Made by a program: the position numbers and the translations under genes
Part shown: one piece after another, positions 1-16,400 of the stretch
Position numbering within the stretch: position 1 is the stretch's first letter
Layout of the letters: every line of letters begins with the position of its first letter
NCBI GenBank assembly: GCA_963693285.1
Contig: OY848929.1
Location: 622,501 to 686,500, forward strand
Source of the DNA: Xestospongia muta
Lineage: Eukaryota; Porifera; Demospongiae; Haplosclerida; Petrosiidae
Direction of reading: 5' to 3'
Length of the DNA: 64,000 bases
Notes under the pieces: model-generated
Seen by the model: the letters and a program-made list of their open reading frames with translations, nothing else
Told to the model about the DNA's origin: nothing
The model's database searches: none

Positions 1-3000
1 CCTTGATAGGAGCTCCCAGCTGGCAGAGTGAGTCATCAGTCAACGAAACTCAGAAAAAAGGTAGAAATGTTCCAATAATGTTGTTGTATAAATTATCGTT
101 ACTTATTTGCAGGAGATGGTTTTGTCTCAACAACTGATAAGCATCTTCTCGAAGCATATACACAACCCTTACAACAAGTGGTGTCAGCTGCAGGTCAAGG
201 CAACTCAGATCAGCTCAATTCACAAGTCATAGCTCTCTCTCAAAGAGCACGCCAACTAACAAAAATGGCAGAGTCAGCAGCTATTACTGCTCGTGATCCA
301 GATGTAGCTCGGTAAGTACATTGGTAGTGTGGTAGAGATCCAACATACTTCTTTAATAAACACTACACACTGATTTCTTCTTTCTTCCTCATGCAGTGTG
401 TTACATAAAGAATCAGCTATGCTAAACTACTTGACTCCACATGTGATCAGAAGAGCTGAAGAAATAGTTCATGGAGTCAAAGATCAAGAAGGAGAGGACA
501 AAGATTTAGACAGTCTTAGTCAACAATGGGCAGGTCATGTACGTACACTAATTGAAGCCTCACAGAAGGCTAACATGCCGTGGTCACAGTCTGCAAGACG
601 ACTCGTTAAGTCTGCTAAATCTAGGAAAGGTCTTGAGAAAGAGGTAAAGTTGTTATGTGACAATATCATATTAGATTTCATTGTGTGGTATTTAGGTTTC
701 AAATATTAATTCTCAAACTGAAAGAATGGTAGATATTGCCATGACAACAATTAAAGCTGCTACTGTTGAAGATGCTATAGGAAGTACTGGGAACTTAGAT
801 CATGAACCAGACCCTATAGTACAGGTGCAAATGTCAACATTGGTATCTATATCTTATGATCATCCTTTACAGAATCAAATAGAACAAGTCAATGACCATG
901 TGCAGAACATCCAGACAATTACTCCAACATTTATCTCAACGGCTCAAGAGGTCGCTAAGAGTGATTCCGAGGGAAGAAGTTCAGAAACCGATCAACTGAA
1001 CTTCTTATCTCATGAATGGGCAACAAAGGTATGTTAGTAATAACATAGCCTCGGCTTATAGTAGTATGTAATGCTAACAAACTTCAAGTAGCTAAATTAA
1101 AGCTGCATGGTTTTGAATTAAGCTTTCTATTTCAGGCCAATGTACTGATGCGAGGTGTAGACGATATTACAATAGGAATGAGCGGTCCAGCTGATAGTCT
1201 ACTAATAGCAGCCAACTCAGGTGATCCAACACTCCTAGACCAACAAGTCAAGTCTATCACCAACCTATCCTCCTCCTTGATGACCATCTCTAAAGATTCT
1301 GTTCAGGGGTATGTAAATTTTTATTAGTAAGAGGAACTACTAATTTGTATTAGATGTACTGATGAAGAGAAAATAAAGATAGTACTTGATACAGCTGAGA
1401 CTTTGCAGCATTTGTCATCTGAACTAGTGGACTGTGCTAAAGGGATTGCCAGACTGTCACCAGAGGAAAGAGGAGAAGTGGCAAACCAAATCATTGTAGA
1501 AAAAGCAGAAGTTTTACGTCGTGACTGGGCAGCCAAAGTAATGGCATTTTGTGTGTAGAATGCTATCTATGTTTTCTCTCTATTGTAGATGCACCTTTTG
1601 ACTGCAAATATTGATGATTTGACTGCAAGAGTAGCTGGTCCACTTGATCGCCTGGTTAGTATTGCTTTGCAAGCCTCAAGGACTGAAGGAATGGCCAAAG
1701 ATCATTTGATGGGACAATTTGAGAAGAAGGAAGCATTTGTTAGTGATCAACTTGATGTTGTCAGGTAATACAAAGAGTACAATACAATAGTTAGTGTTTT
1801 TTTTCCTACTTTTAGTGACAATCTTTCCAATGTTATGAACAAATTAACAAGTACTGAGCCAGCTCTTCATAACTGTTCAAGAGGACTAGCTTTCATCCAC
1901 AAAGTTACTCCACATGTCATTGGAGCTGCTTGTTCTCTATCAAGTAATAATTTCTCTTTTAAAAACGATATACTTCTTTTCTTTATACTATCTTTCCAGG
2001 TGATCCAGGATCTGCCAAGTTAGATCACTTCAGTCACTTGAGAAGACAGTGGGCATCCAAAGCTCAAAGTTTCTATTCCAACTTGCTTAGTGTAAGTGAA
2101 GATACCAACGTCACTGATGTGGTCACTGCTTTTGAGGATCTGTTACAAGGCTATAAGTCAACACGGTCTACACCATCCACTTACAAAACTAAAAGAAGAC
2201 ACAGTTATGATGAGGAACATGAAGATGGAGACAGAGAGAAAGGAGGATACCAATCTCAACAGAGGTATTATTCTACAGATGATATAGAACCTCCAAGTAG
2301 ACCACCTCCTGCCATACCAATTGATGAAGATGAAGATAAGTAAGTCTGGAAAATTGAAATATCATCTTAACTGTTTACAGTTTATCACATATATTGGTAC
2401 ATGTACAATCTTCACCTGAACAACATTTCACATCTGGTAGTCCTCAAATGGTATTGAAGATGCCTGGAAGTCTTTCCTCTCAGCGACACATCAGTATGGA
2501 CACATTACCTACAACTAGTCGTACTAATAGTGGGGATATACTGGAATCCTCCTTAAACAATTCCATTATCGTGAGTGCTCAACCTTTTTACTCACACCAA
2601 ACAACAAAAAACTGAATATATTATCATTTCTAGGTGGCTGCCAAGTCTCTTCATGACGCTGCTGATGCTTTTATGGAAGAAGGTAATCCTCTTGTAGCTC
2701 TTGCTAAAAAGATGTCCAGTCAGATGTTTCAAATGGCTGAGTTTGCTCGTGGGAGAGGACAGATACAAGTTAGATCAGTAAACTGTATGAAATACAAATC
2801 ACAACTCATTATAGTCAATGTCTGAAATGATACACACTGCTAAAGCTATCGCAGCTAATGCGCAACAAATCGTTCGCTATGCAAATTTGATCAGTGAACA
2901 ATGCACTGATAAAAGGTTACATTAAATAGTCACCTCATATAACTTAACTATCTCTTACCAGGACAAAAGCTAATCTACAATATTGTGTTGAAATGGTACC

Positions 3001-3085
3001 AACTCTTAGCCAACAGTTAAGTATTCTAGCATCTGTCAAATCCTCAACTGACGATATTATGGTGAGAAATAAGACAATAACATAC

Positions 3086-3127
<42 letters not shown>

Positions 3128-3692
3128 CTCTCTAATGTAATAGGCAATAACATACCACTATATATATATATATATTGTCTCTCTAATGTAATAGGCAATA
3201 ACATACCACTATATATATATATATTATTGTCTCTCTAATGTAATAGGCAATAACATACCACTATATATATATATATTATTGTCTCTCTAATGTAATAGGC
3301 AATAACATACCACTATATATATATATATATTATTGTCTCTCTAATGTAATAGGCAGATTATATGTTAGTGAAAAATGCACAGAACTTGATGAATGCTGTC
3401 ATTCAAACAATTGAAGCAGCTGAAGCTGCTTATATTAAGGTAATTAAGAACTCATTTTTACTGAGTTATTCAGACCCTATATGTATATTTTATGCAGGGT
3501 CTGAAACCTCCTGAAACTGCTGAGGAAACCCAGACTGCAGAACTAGCTATGGAATGGAAGAGAAAGTTATATTTTCATCGAAATCTTGAAGCTATTAATG
3601 CCCCCCTCGGTGCTAAGGGTCTAAGAAAGTTGAAAAAGGAACGTTACTCAGTTGGGGCCAGACAAGACCTTGCTGCACTTGGAAGATACTAA
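1..3692 (+). CDS. VCL: Vinculin (3' part; 5' end lies outside the window)
   Basis: Actin-binding adhesion protein of the vinculin/alpha-catenin family, which links integrin or cadherin complexes to F-actin. About 16 short exons can be joined in frame (e.g. 113-311, 397-643, 696-824, 873-1028, 1136-1308, 1354-1537, 1589-1764, 2634-2768, 2815-2915, 2962-3061, 3353-3439, 3498-3692). Helical-bundle repeats are followed by a proline-rich acidic linker (EPPSRPPPAIPIDEDEDK) near 2290-2340. The tail then has AAKSLHDAADAF, a stretch with EQCTDKR, VPTLSQQLSILASVK and KNAQNLMNAV, which track vertebrate vinculin tail motifs (KQCTDKR, IPTISTQLKILSTVK, HNAQNLMQSV). The last ~65 residues are basic, end GRY, and do not match the vertebrate WYQ end. 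Alpha-catenin is the alternative, but the linker plus CTDKR motif favour vinculin. The intron before exon 3353 carries a minisatellite. Confidence 0.9.
3076..3352 (+). repeat. Intronic minisatellite with TA tracts and repeated 3' splice-site sequence
   Basis: About five copies of a 50-60 bp unit made of ATAACATACCACT, a variable (TA)n tract, and TTGTCTCTCTAATGTAATAG. The last copy supplies the acceptor actually needed to stay in frame (exon begins at 3353 with GCA GAT TAT); using the next AG four bases later puts a stop in frame. Every upstream copy carries the same pyrimidine tract plus AATAG. Confidence 0.85.
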
Positions 3693-3855
3693 AGACATTG
3701 AAACAACATATAAATTTACAATATAGATTTTCTATAAATATTGTTATGATAACCCTTTTAGCAGCAATGACCTTTTTATTATTATAATTGTTTTCGTATT
3801 ATGAGCTATATAAAATAGGCGTGGCAGTTACTGCTGAATCAACTGACGTACAAAC

Positions 3856-4561
3856 ATGGGAAATTTCTTCAGTGGTTCTTCTAGCAGAATAAAAGTCAAC
3901 GTCAAGGACCTTCGAACAGGCAAAATATATTCTATACCTGTTAATCAACCTTCCACTGTGAGTTAATAAGTTTGTGACCACGTTAAAATGTAATAGAAAT
4001 ACTGATAAACAGAGGCCATGTTGTGATGTTTGTGATGTATTCAATGCTGTGTTTCTGTTGTTAGTATACTGTAGATACTTTGCTGAACCAGATCACATCG
4101 AGAATATCAAACATTCAGAGACAACAAATGATCCTCAAGTACAAGAAAGTGGATATTATTGATGAGAACCCTCAAGAAAAAACATTAACACAAGCACTGC
4201 ATCTGGAATCTAACAATGATGTTACTAATGTGAGTTTGTATTTGGAACGGGTCGAGAGAAGAGGAGGCGTGGCTAAAGACTGGACCGTTTATGTTAAAAC
4301 ATTAACAGGACGAACATTTGATATTGAGTTTTCAAATCCTCAGGTAAGGATAGAAAGATAGATATGTTTATTAGTCTTCCTTCTTAGGAAGTAAGTGTTT
4401 TAGGTCTAAAGTTGCTCATTGAAGAAGAAAGTGGAATCAAACCAGAACAAATGCGTTTGGTCATTGATAATGAACAGTTGGAAGAGAACAGCAAAACAAT
4501 ACAAGAGTATCCTGGAGTTACTAATGAATGTACAATACATTTAGTAATGAAAAATAACTAA
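3856..4561 (+). CDS. Small N-myristoylation-type protein with a C-terminal ubiquitin-like domain
   Basis: Three exons (3856-3957, 4065-4343, 4388-4561), all joined in phase 0, give a protein of about 185 residues. It starts MGNFFSGSSS, a good fit to an N-myristoylation signal (Gly2, Ser6). The first ~70 residues, starting KVNVKDLRTGKIYSIPV, may be a diverged first ubiquitin-like fold. The C-terminal part (WTVYVKTLTGRTFDIEF, then MRLVIDNEQLEENSKTIQEY and CTIHLVMKNN) closely follows ubiquitin. There is no C-terminal GG, so it is not a processed conjugated modifier. The gene faces a smaller ubiquitin-like gene at 4954-5291 that shares an intron position. Function unknown; a membrane-anchored adaptor is an inference from the myristoylation signal. 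Confidence 0.75.
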
Positions 4562-4953
4562 TGTCTTAAAATGACATTATAACTTGTCATGTGTGTGTAG
4601 GTGTGTGTCGGTGTCCCGCATCTTTAATTTTAAGCTAACTTGTACAGTTGACTGCTAATATGTTTGGTCTCCACACACAATATTAATGGCTGTATGTGCT
4701 GTTGTCATATATTTTAGTTAGCAGATATAAAAGTATCTCTTTAATAATTCATTATTAGTGAAGCTCAAACAATAATATCTTTACAATTATTACTTATTTT
4801 TCTTAGTTTAAATTTTAACAATATTTTTCACTCTCCAAAATACAATTATTTACTTCGTAAAAAAATTGAGTACAATAGATGTTATTAAGGACAAAAGTAA
4901 AATTTATAAAGAATCTAATAGTTATTGGTGATATGAAGATGACGTTAATTTGA
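4562..4953. other. Intergenic spacer between convergent ubiquitin-like genes
   Basis: AT-rich 3' flanks of two facing genes. I see no coding potential, RNA gene or strong repeat here. Confidence 0.6.
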
Positions 4954-5291
4954 TTAGCTAGTTGTTGCCTCCAATAAAAGGAGAGTGGTGCCATTTTTTA
5001 GCATAGGATAATCACGTAGAAATAAAGGTTCTTGTTGATCAGAAGTCTCAAGTACTTCTTGTCTGCTGTTATCACGAAGAACTAGTCTCATGTTTGCTGG
5101 TAAAACTTTAGTCTTCTCATAAATCAGATTCTTTAATCCCATCACAGAAAGTTTCTATAAACAACTTATTTTCAAATAATAAACTTATTTTCAAGACTAC
5201 TCACTTGAGGATATGCAATAACAATTTGATATACTGTATCAGAGTTAGATCTGTGTATAGCAATGCTCCATGATCCTCCTATATCAGCCAT
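4954..5291 (-). CDS. Small ubiquitin-like protein
   Basis: Two exons on the minus strand (5291-5205 and 5154-4954) joined in phase 0 give about 95 residues starting MADIGGSWSIAIHRSNSDT. The protein is essentially one ubiquitin-like domain: a first beta strand (WSIAIHR), then KLSVMGLKNLIYEKTKVLP, then MRLVLRDNSRQE and a final strand TLLLLEATTS. There is no diglycine end. The intron falls after the residues PQ, exactly where the neighbouring gene 3856-4561 has its second intron, and both continue with V(L/M)GLK-LI-E and MRLV. The two look like an inverted duplicate. Function not recognised. Confidence 0.65.
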
Positions 5292-5854
5292 ATTGTTGCT
5301 AAGTAAACTGTTGCAGTTGTAAACCACAAACCAAAGACAGACTGTCAAAATTACAAGTAAATAAATACACTATCATAAATAGCACTAGTACTAGCAGTGA
5401 AACTATCTTCTATAAAAGTGGCCCTGCCAGATAAATCCCTTGTAGAGATAGCTAATAATATATGTTTAGATTTTGGCATGTAACACAGGAAACGTTTATA
5501 GGAAGTTATTAGATGTGAAGTAATTTTATCTACTTTTGTTGCCAAGTGTAACTATAGCATCACCTATTCAGAGTACTAGTTATCAATTACAAAATAATAA
5601 TTCCATTAATGAAGATATGGCAACACAACTGACTAAACAGGCTGGGTCAAGACATCCAGTTTAAAGATTTGTTACCATGGGAACATCATTAATGATCAGT
5701 GTTTTCAATGATATATATATATGTGTGTGTAAAGGAAGAGTGAAGATGACAAGCTATGAGATATTATGAAGAATGAATACAATATAGTATTATAAATCTA
5801 AATAGTAGAGGAGAAAGAAAGAGTCTTTATCAAATTGTAATTGAGGAGTTTTAC
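5292..5854. other. Intergenic region between a ubiquitin-like gene and RPB2 3' end
   Basis: Holds the presumed promoter of the minus-strand ubiquitin-like gene and the 3' flank of RPB2. A 64-codon minus-strand open frame at 5351-5545 has no recognisable motif or splice context and I do not call it a gene. A short ATATAT/GTGTGT tract lies near 5710-5735. Confidence 0.5.
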
Positions 5855-10649
<4,795 letters not shown>

Positions 10650-11125
10650 GGGGGCAAGATGGTCTAGAAAAAAGGCTCAAACCGATAGAAAGGGACTTTG
10701 AGCAAACAAAAACGTGGCCCATATACCAATAAGACCACACCCATTCATTTCAGCCACACCTTCTCATTGTTGGTGTTGCTGCATGCTAATGTGTGTGGAC
10801 ATGGCTAGTTATTTTTAGCATGCCCTCTGTCCTTGGTTTAGAATCCACACAAAATCTAACAATCTTTGTTCCTTCCGCTCTAATAATCGAGCACATTGGA
10901 AACTTTCAAGCTCCGATTTTAACCAAAACTAAGGTGGGCTTTAATTAGAACTGGCAGCTACAAGGCTGCAGTACTACATGTAAGCATTATAGCCCTAATT
11001 TGTTGCACATGGACTTGTAGAATTTAAGGTGGTTGCTTTGCTCTCTCTTTCCACGCAGTTTCTTCATATCAATTCTTTGTTGTTTTCTTTATTGCAGTAC
11101 TTGGTAGAAGTAGGTAATTCTTATT
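10650..11125. promoter_or_regulatory. Divergent promoter region, RPB2 / mitoferrin
   Basis: 476 bp between opposite start codons, so it must contain both promoters unless distal 5' exons exist. I see no TATA box or clear palindromic site. A polypyrimidine stretch CTCTCTCTTTCCACGCAG near 11041-11058 could be a 5'UTR splice acceptor for mitoferrin. Confidence 0.5.
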
Positions 11126-12090
11126 ATGGCCTACACTCTGACCCAAGAAACAACAAGTCTGGATCCAAGTACAATAGTAGCAAGTAGTGAAACTGATAGA
11201 CACACTGTAGCTGAAACTACTAGGTAACTGGATAGATGGATGGATTAAGAACAGGAGATCTAATGGAGATTTTCTCTTGTAGGTTTCAAGATATGGGAGA
11301 AGTGGATTATGAGAGTTTGCCAACTGAGAAATTATCAGCTCATCTTATTGCTGGTGGTGCAGCTGGTATAATGGAGCACTGCTTCATGTATCCTGTAGAC
11401 TGTGTTAAGGTATATAAATAAACAATGGATGCATGAATTAAACAATGGATATATGAAATAAACAATGAATAAAAGGATATCTCTTTGAGATATAGTACAA
11501 GGTTCATCAAAATATTTTATTATTTGAACTTTGTGCTACTTATATTACTTATGGACCTATAAACTGTTATGATCTCGTCTCCTTATTTCCTAATGTTGTT
11601 TATTATACCATGTTAACAATGGTTCTAATTTATTTCTAAAAGCAAGACATTAATGCATAAAATTAATGTTACTTAGCATTATCAATGTCAGCATAGTAGA
11701 TTAGAACAAATATTGTATAGATTCAATTTTATACTACTATATTGTTAATGTGTGAGATACTCCATACATTGAGTGGTGAGGTGTGCATGTGTGCCATCAA
11801 TCCTGTCTTTGTGGGTTGGCAGCTACTCTCAATTGTAACATAATGTATATTACATACATAACTCATATTATAGTTATAGTACATATTACATGAGTTATGT
11901 AATACATGTACTATATATTACATGATAACATGATCACATGTCCTGCTCATCTACGTGCTATAATTTGTTATCCTATGGGTTTGCATTGATTTCCTTTTTT
12001 GACTGTATTGTTATAATTGTTATTATATAAATCTTACAAATACTAGTAACATTTTGTCTGTCTGCTTTATCTGTCTCTGTCTCTCTCTCT

Positions 12091-12168
<78 letters not shown>

Positions 12169-13095
12169 GACTAGAATGATGCAGCTTGTACCAAATCCTC
12201 AGGCACGATATCGGAATCTCTTTGAAGCCTTTAAGACCATCTTTCATAAGGAAAACCCACGTGTGTTGTTTAAAGGAATAGGTGTGGTAGCTGTAGGAGC
12301 AGGACCAGCTCATGCTATGTACTTTTCATCATATGAATTTAGTAAGAGATGGCTCTCACAATATCACAGCAACATCATCTCTCAAGGTGGGTGTGGCTGT
12401 CAGAGGGTGTGGTTTTCATTGTTTTTACAGGTACAGCTGCTGCCATAGCAACCTTACTACATGACGGTTGTATGAATCCTATTGAAGGTAAATCATAGCA
12501 TGTAGCCTTTTGTAAATATATTTGTTCTTTCCTTTTAGTTATCAAACAAAGACTACAAGTATATAATACTCCTTACAGAGGAGCTATCCATTGCGCCAAA
12601 ATCATCTTAGCTGAAGAAGGATTTAATGCTTTCTATCGTAGTTACACGACTCAACTCACAATGAACATACCCTTTCAAGTCTGTCACTTTGTTAGTTACG
12701 AATGTTTACAAGACATACTTAATCCTTTGAGGCGCTACGATCCTCTATCACACATGTTATCAGGAGGTGCTGCTGGTGCGATTGCAGCTGCTGTGACCAC
12801 ACCTCTTGATGTAGCAAAAACCCTTTTAAATACTCATACACAAAAAAGGAACCTTGCAAGAAACAAAAAAATTCATGGAATGTTAAGTGCTATTTCCAAG
12901 ATATACAATGTAAAGGGACTACATGGTTATTTCAGAGGGTTATCAGCGAGGGTAATTTATCAGGCACCATCCACTGCTATCTGTTGGTCTGTGTATGAAT
13001 TTTTCAAGTATGCTTTGGGATTGAAGGAAGGAGGATATCAAGAATTTGGCAAATGTGACAATGTAGCTGCTATTGATTCATCACATCGTCCATAA
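11126..13095 (+). CDS. SLC25A28: Mitoferrin (mitochondrial iron carrier, SLC25A28/A37 type)
   Basis: Inner-membrane carrier that brings iron into the matrix for haem and Fe-S assembly. Five exons join in frame (11126-11223, 11283-11409, 12170-12386, 12431-12487, 12539-13095). All three mitochondrial carrier signatures are present: PVDCVKTR, PIEVIKQR and PLDVAKTL. Mitoferrin-specific stretches include [36 protein letters not shown] and [22 protein letters not shown]. The start [11 protein letters not shown] gives an N-terminal tail of about 50 residues before the first repeat. The gene is pre-duplication relative to vertebrate SLC25A28 and SLC25A37, so the symbol is only nominal. The 760-bp intron 2 ends in a ~95-bp CT tract that serves as the polypyrimidine tract. 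Confidence 0.95.
12071..12167 (+). repeat. (CT)n microsatellite at mitoferrin intron 2 acceptor
   Basis: Nearly pure CT with a few interruptions, ending directly in CTCTCAAAG at the 3' splice site (exon starts 12170). The CT strand is the sense strand. Confidence 0.9.
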
Positions 13096-13431
13096 TAGAT
13101 GATGTATATTAGTAGTTGAAAAAATTGGCATTTTTGTTTTTCCTTTTTTAAATGTACTTCAATAATATGTCCTATTTAATATTCCTTAAATCATTCACAA
13201 GAAGAAGTCATGTGATGATATATATTTATAAATATACTTTTACTGTGTACCACCAATTAAGAGGAGAGATCAGTTAAAGAGACAAAGTTTGTATTATAAT
13301 TATATAAACAGTTATAAAAATCAACACTGAGCAACATACAAAAACTATAAACTGCATATAATAAGATCAGATAAGTATATGACCACATACTTAATACAAA
13401 GCATCTAATAATTTTTAAAAATAGAGAGACA

Positions 13432-16400
13432 TTAAATTCGAAATATTTTAAAACACGATATATCATTCCCTGTTCTCTGTTGGGCAATCATTATGACATT
13501 GTCTCGTTGAAGAAACTGTTTTGCTTGTCTGTCCTTACGAGTACGTTGTTGCAGAACATCTAACATCAGAAACAATGTGCCAAAACGTGCCTGATCAAAC
13601 TCTGATACTTGAAGTCCATCAGGAGAACGTCTCTGTTGTGAAGAGATCCGATGGTTGCTCATTGATAGAATTTGGGCTCTATGAAAAAAGGACCCAGTAA
13701 CAGAATCTTCTAAATCGGCAAATCTGTACCAACAATTTGATTTATTTTTGAATTGAGGAGGCTGGGGATTAGGAGTGGGTGGAGACGAGGACTCAGTGGA
13801 ATAAAAGGAGCCGTGGGAATCAGATCGGTTCTCATTAGACGATAAACGAGGAGTTATAGGTCTCTCTTCGTTGACAGTATTGTGCTGAGAGGTTCTTAAA
13901 GCATTCATACGTTCTGGAGTAGAAGGCTCAAGAGGTGTACCAGTACGACTATTAGCATAGTCTAACAAACATATCAAGATTCCTTCATCAAGCAAGTACT
14001 GTCCCAATTGGACTGATGAAGTTACAGTGTATGTAACCACTCTGTCTGATGGGGTTTCATGGGGTCTAAGGTCTCTTTGTTCGCTGGTCTCATCATCTAA
14101 GTCTTCTCCTAGTTGAATTAACCCAGCGACAAATTCCTCACCTGTGAAACATTTGCGATAAGCATGAAGTTTTAAACTGAGATCATGAATTATTTGAGAC
14201 GTTAGAGGAACTGGAGACTGATCCAACTGAACATATGTTTGTGTGAAATGCTAAAGGAAAGAAAGATGATAGATAGATAGACAATGGATGGATAGATGGA
14301 CAATGGATAGATAGATGGACAATGGATAGACAGATGGACAATGGATAGATAGATGGACAATGGATAGACAGATGGACAATGGATAGATAGATGTACAATG
14401 GATAGACAGATGGACAATGGATAGATAGATGGACAATGGATAGACAGATGGACAATGGATAGATTGTAAACACATGGAAAGATGAATGGACAGCAAGAAC
14501 TTACTGGACCACTTAGTTTGGCAAACGCCTTTATCAATCTCTCAGTAGGTTGTATAAACACATCAAGTAAAGCTAACAGATACTCCTGAAACATAAACAC
14601 ACAAGATTCAAACACGATCACTATTATGTAATTCCTCTTACAGTAGATGAAGTAAGTATTTCTAGAGACAATCCTTGGCCTTCATCGTGTACAACTTTAA
14701 TAAAATACTACAAAATGTAATAATAGCGTATTGTAATCAGGACAACAGAACTAACTGTTATAGTTTGTAATAATAAATGAGCACGAGATACTCCATATTT
14801 CTTCATAGTTCTCAACTTCAGTGCCTCTTCTTCAACATCCTTCAATAAATAATAATCAAATCAATATAACAGATTAATACACACATACTAAATACAATAT
14901 AATATGGTCACAATACGCACACATATACATACTAAATATAATATAATATGGTCACAATACACACACATACACATACTAAATACAATATAATATGGTCACA
15001 ATACACACACATACACATACTAAATACAATATAATATGGTCACAATACACACACATATACATACTAAATACAATATAATATGGTCACAATACACACACAT
15101 ATACATACTAAATACAATATAATATGGTCACAATACACAAATACCTGAAGTATTAGTTTCCAGAGAATTTGAATTAATATCTGGAAACATTCAGGATAAA
15201 GATGTTGTTTCAATGCTTTACAATGTCTTGTGAGAAATGTCACAATAGGGTCAAGTCGACGACTTATTGGACAATCACCAAGTTTTAATTCAAGCAACAG
15301 TGTTAAAGCAGGTTTGAAAAACCGGTTCATCTAGAACAACGGCATCATTCAAAGGTTGTGTCCAATTTAGTCACTTACTCTGATACAAATCATTTGAAGT
15401 TGACAATTTTGTATATTCCGAAGGTACTCTAACAGCTGGTTAGCTTCTGTGGACTGAAACCCAGTCTCCAATTTCCGTCGAGACAGAGGAGTGACTCCCA
15501 AACCAAAGGGTCCAGTATCAGATTCACTCTGGCCATTACATGCTTTAGGAATCAAGTAATGAAAAGTAGTTCTTAATTAATAGTGGGTGTTACCTTCCTG
15601 AGGTAGCAACTCCAGTGGTTGTTGCTTCCGAATCTCTGGACGATAACGATGAGGAAATGGTCGCTGAGTTTTTGCTTGAGGTTGGTCAGTTCCAAGTTGA
15701 ACACCTAAATAATAATTAGAGTAATAAGAATATTTATGGTATGTCACCTGAGCTGGCTTCACTAGAGATGGCTGTGGTACCAAAAGGAGTGTGGCTTGAA
15801 GGTGAGAGTGTTGTGGTATAAATGTGAGATTCCAACAAAGGGAAGATGGAAATGATCATGTGAATATTGTTGATACGTATGCACATCTGTATAAGAAAGC
15901 ATATGATAGTCACACAATAGTCACATGACTTTACATACGTCTCTAGTAATAGATTCAAACAGAGAATGGGCATTCTTCAAACATGGGATTCCATTACGAT
16001 GCATGCCTTGAGAGAGAGAGAGAGAGAGAGTACTCAAGACATTAATAACATCCTACCATGATTAGCCTCAATAATATGTCTACAGCCCCATATTTCATCA
16101 GTATCTCGACGACGTTGTAGATGATGGATCATCTGTGTTAAAATTAACCAATCATTATGCAATAGAGTTATATCTATACATACCTCTTCCCCTAAAAGAC
16201 CAATTGCTTCACCTTGTGGCCAACAGCAAAGGTCCATACACAATAAGTTGTCAGCATATAGTTTTAAACTGTTTACCATCGTCTAGACAGAGAGAGAGAG
16301 AGAGAAAGAGAGAGAACAAGTTAGTGCTGTTGGAGTTTATATACTAAGATATCCTAGAATATTACCAGATAATATACTGACTTTATGTATCTTCTTCAAG

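Noticed and set aside
1..3692. Alpha-catenin as identity for the first gene
   Set aside because: The NLMNAV block fits both families, but the proline-rich linker and the CTDKR...VPTLSQQLSIL tail match vinculin better.
5351..5545. 64-codon minus-strand open frame
   Set aside because: No recognisable motif or splice context, in an AT-rich intergenic spacer.
14183..14621. Three overlapping minus-strand frames rich in SIYPLSI / CPSVYP repeats
   Set aside because: Result of the 19-bp tandem repeat in an intron; the true exons flank it.
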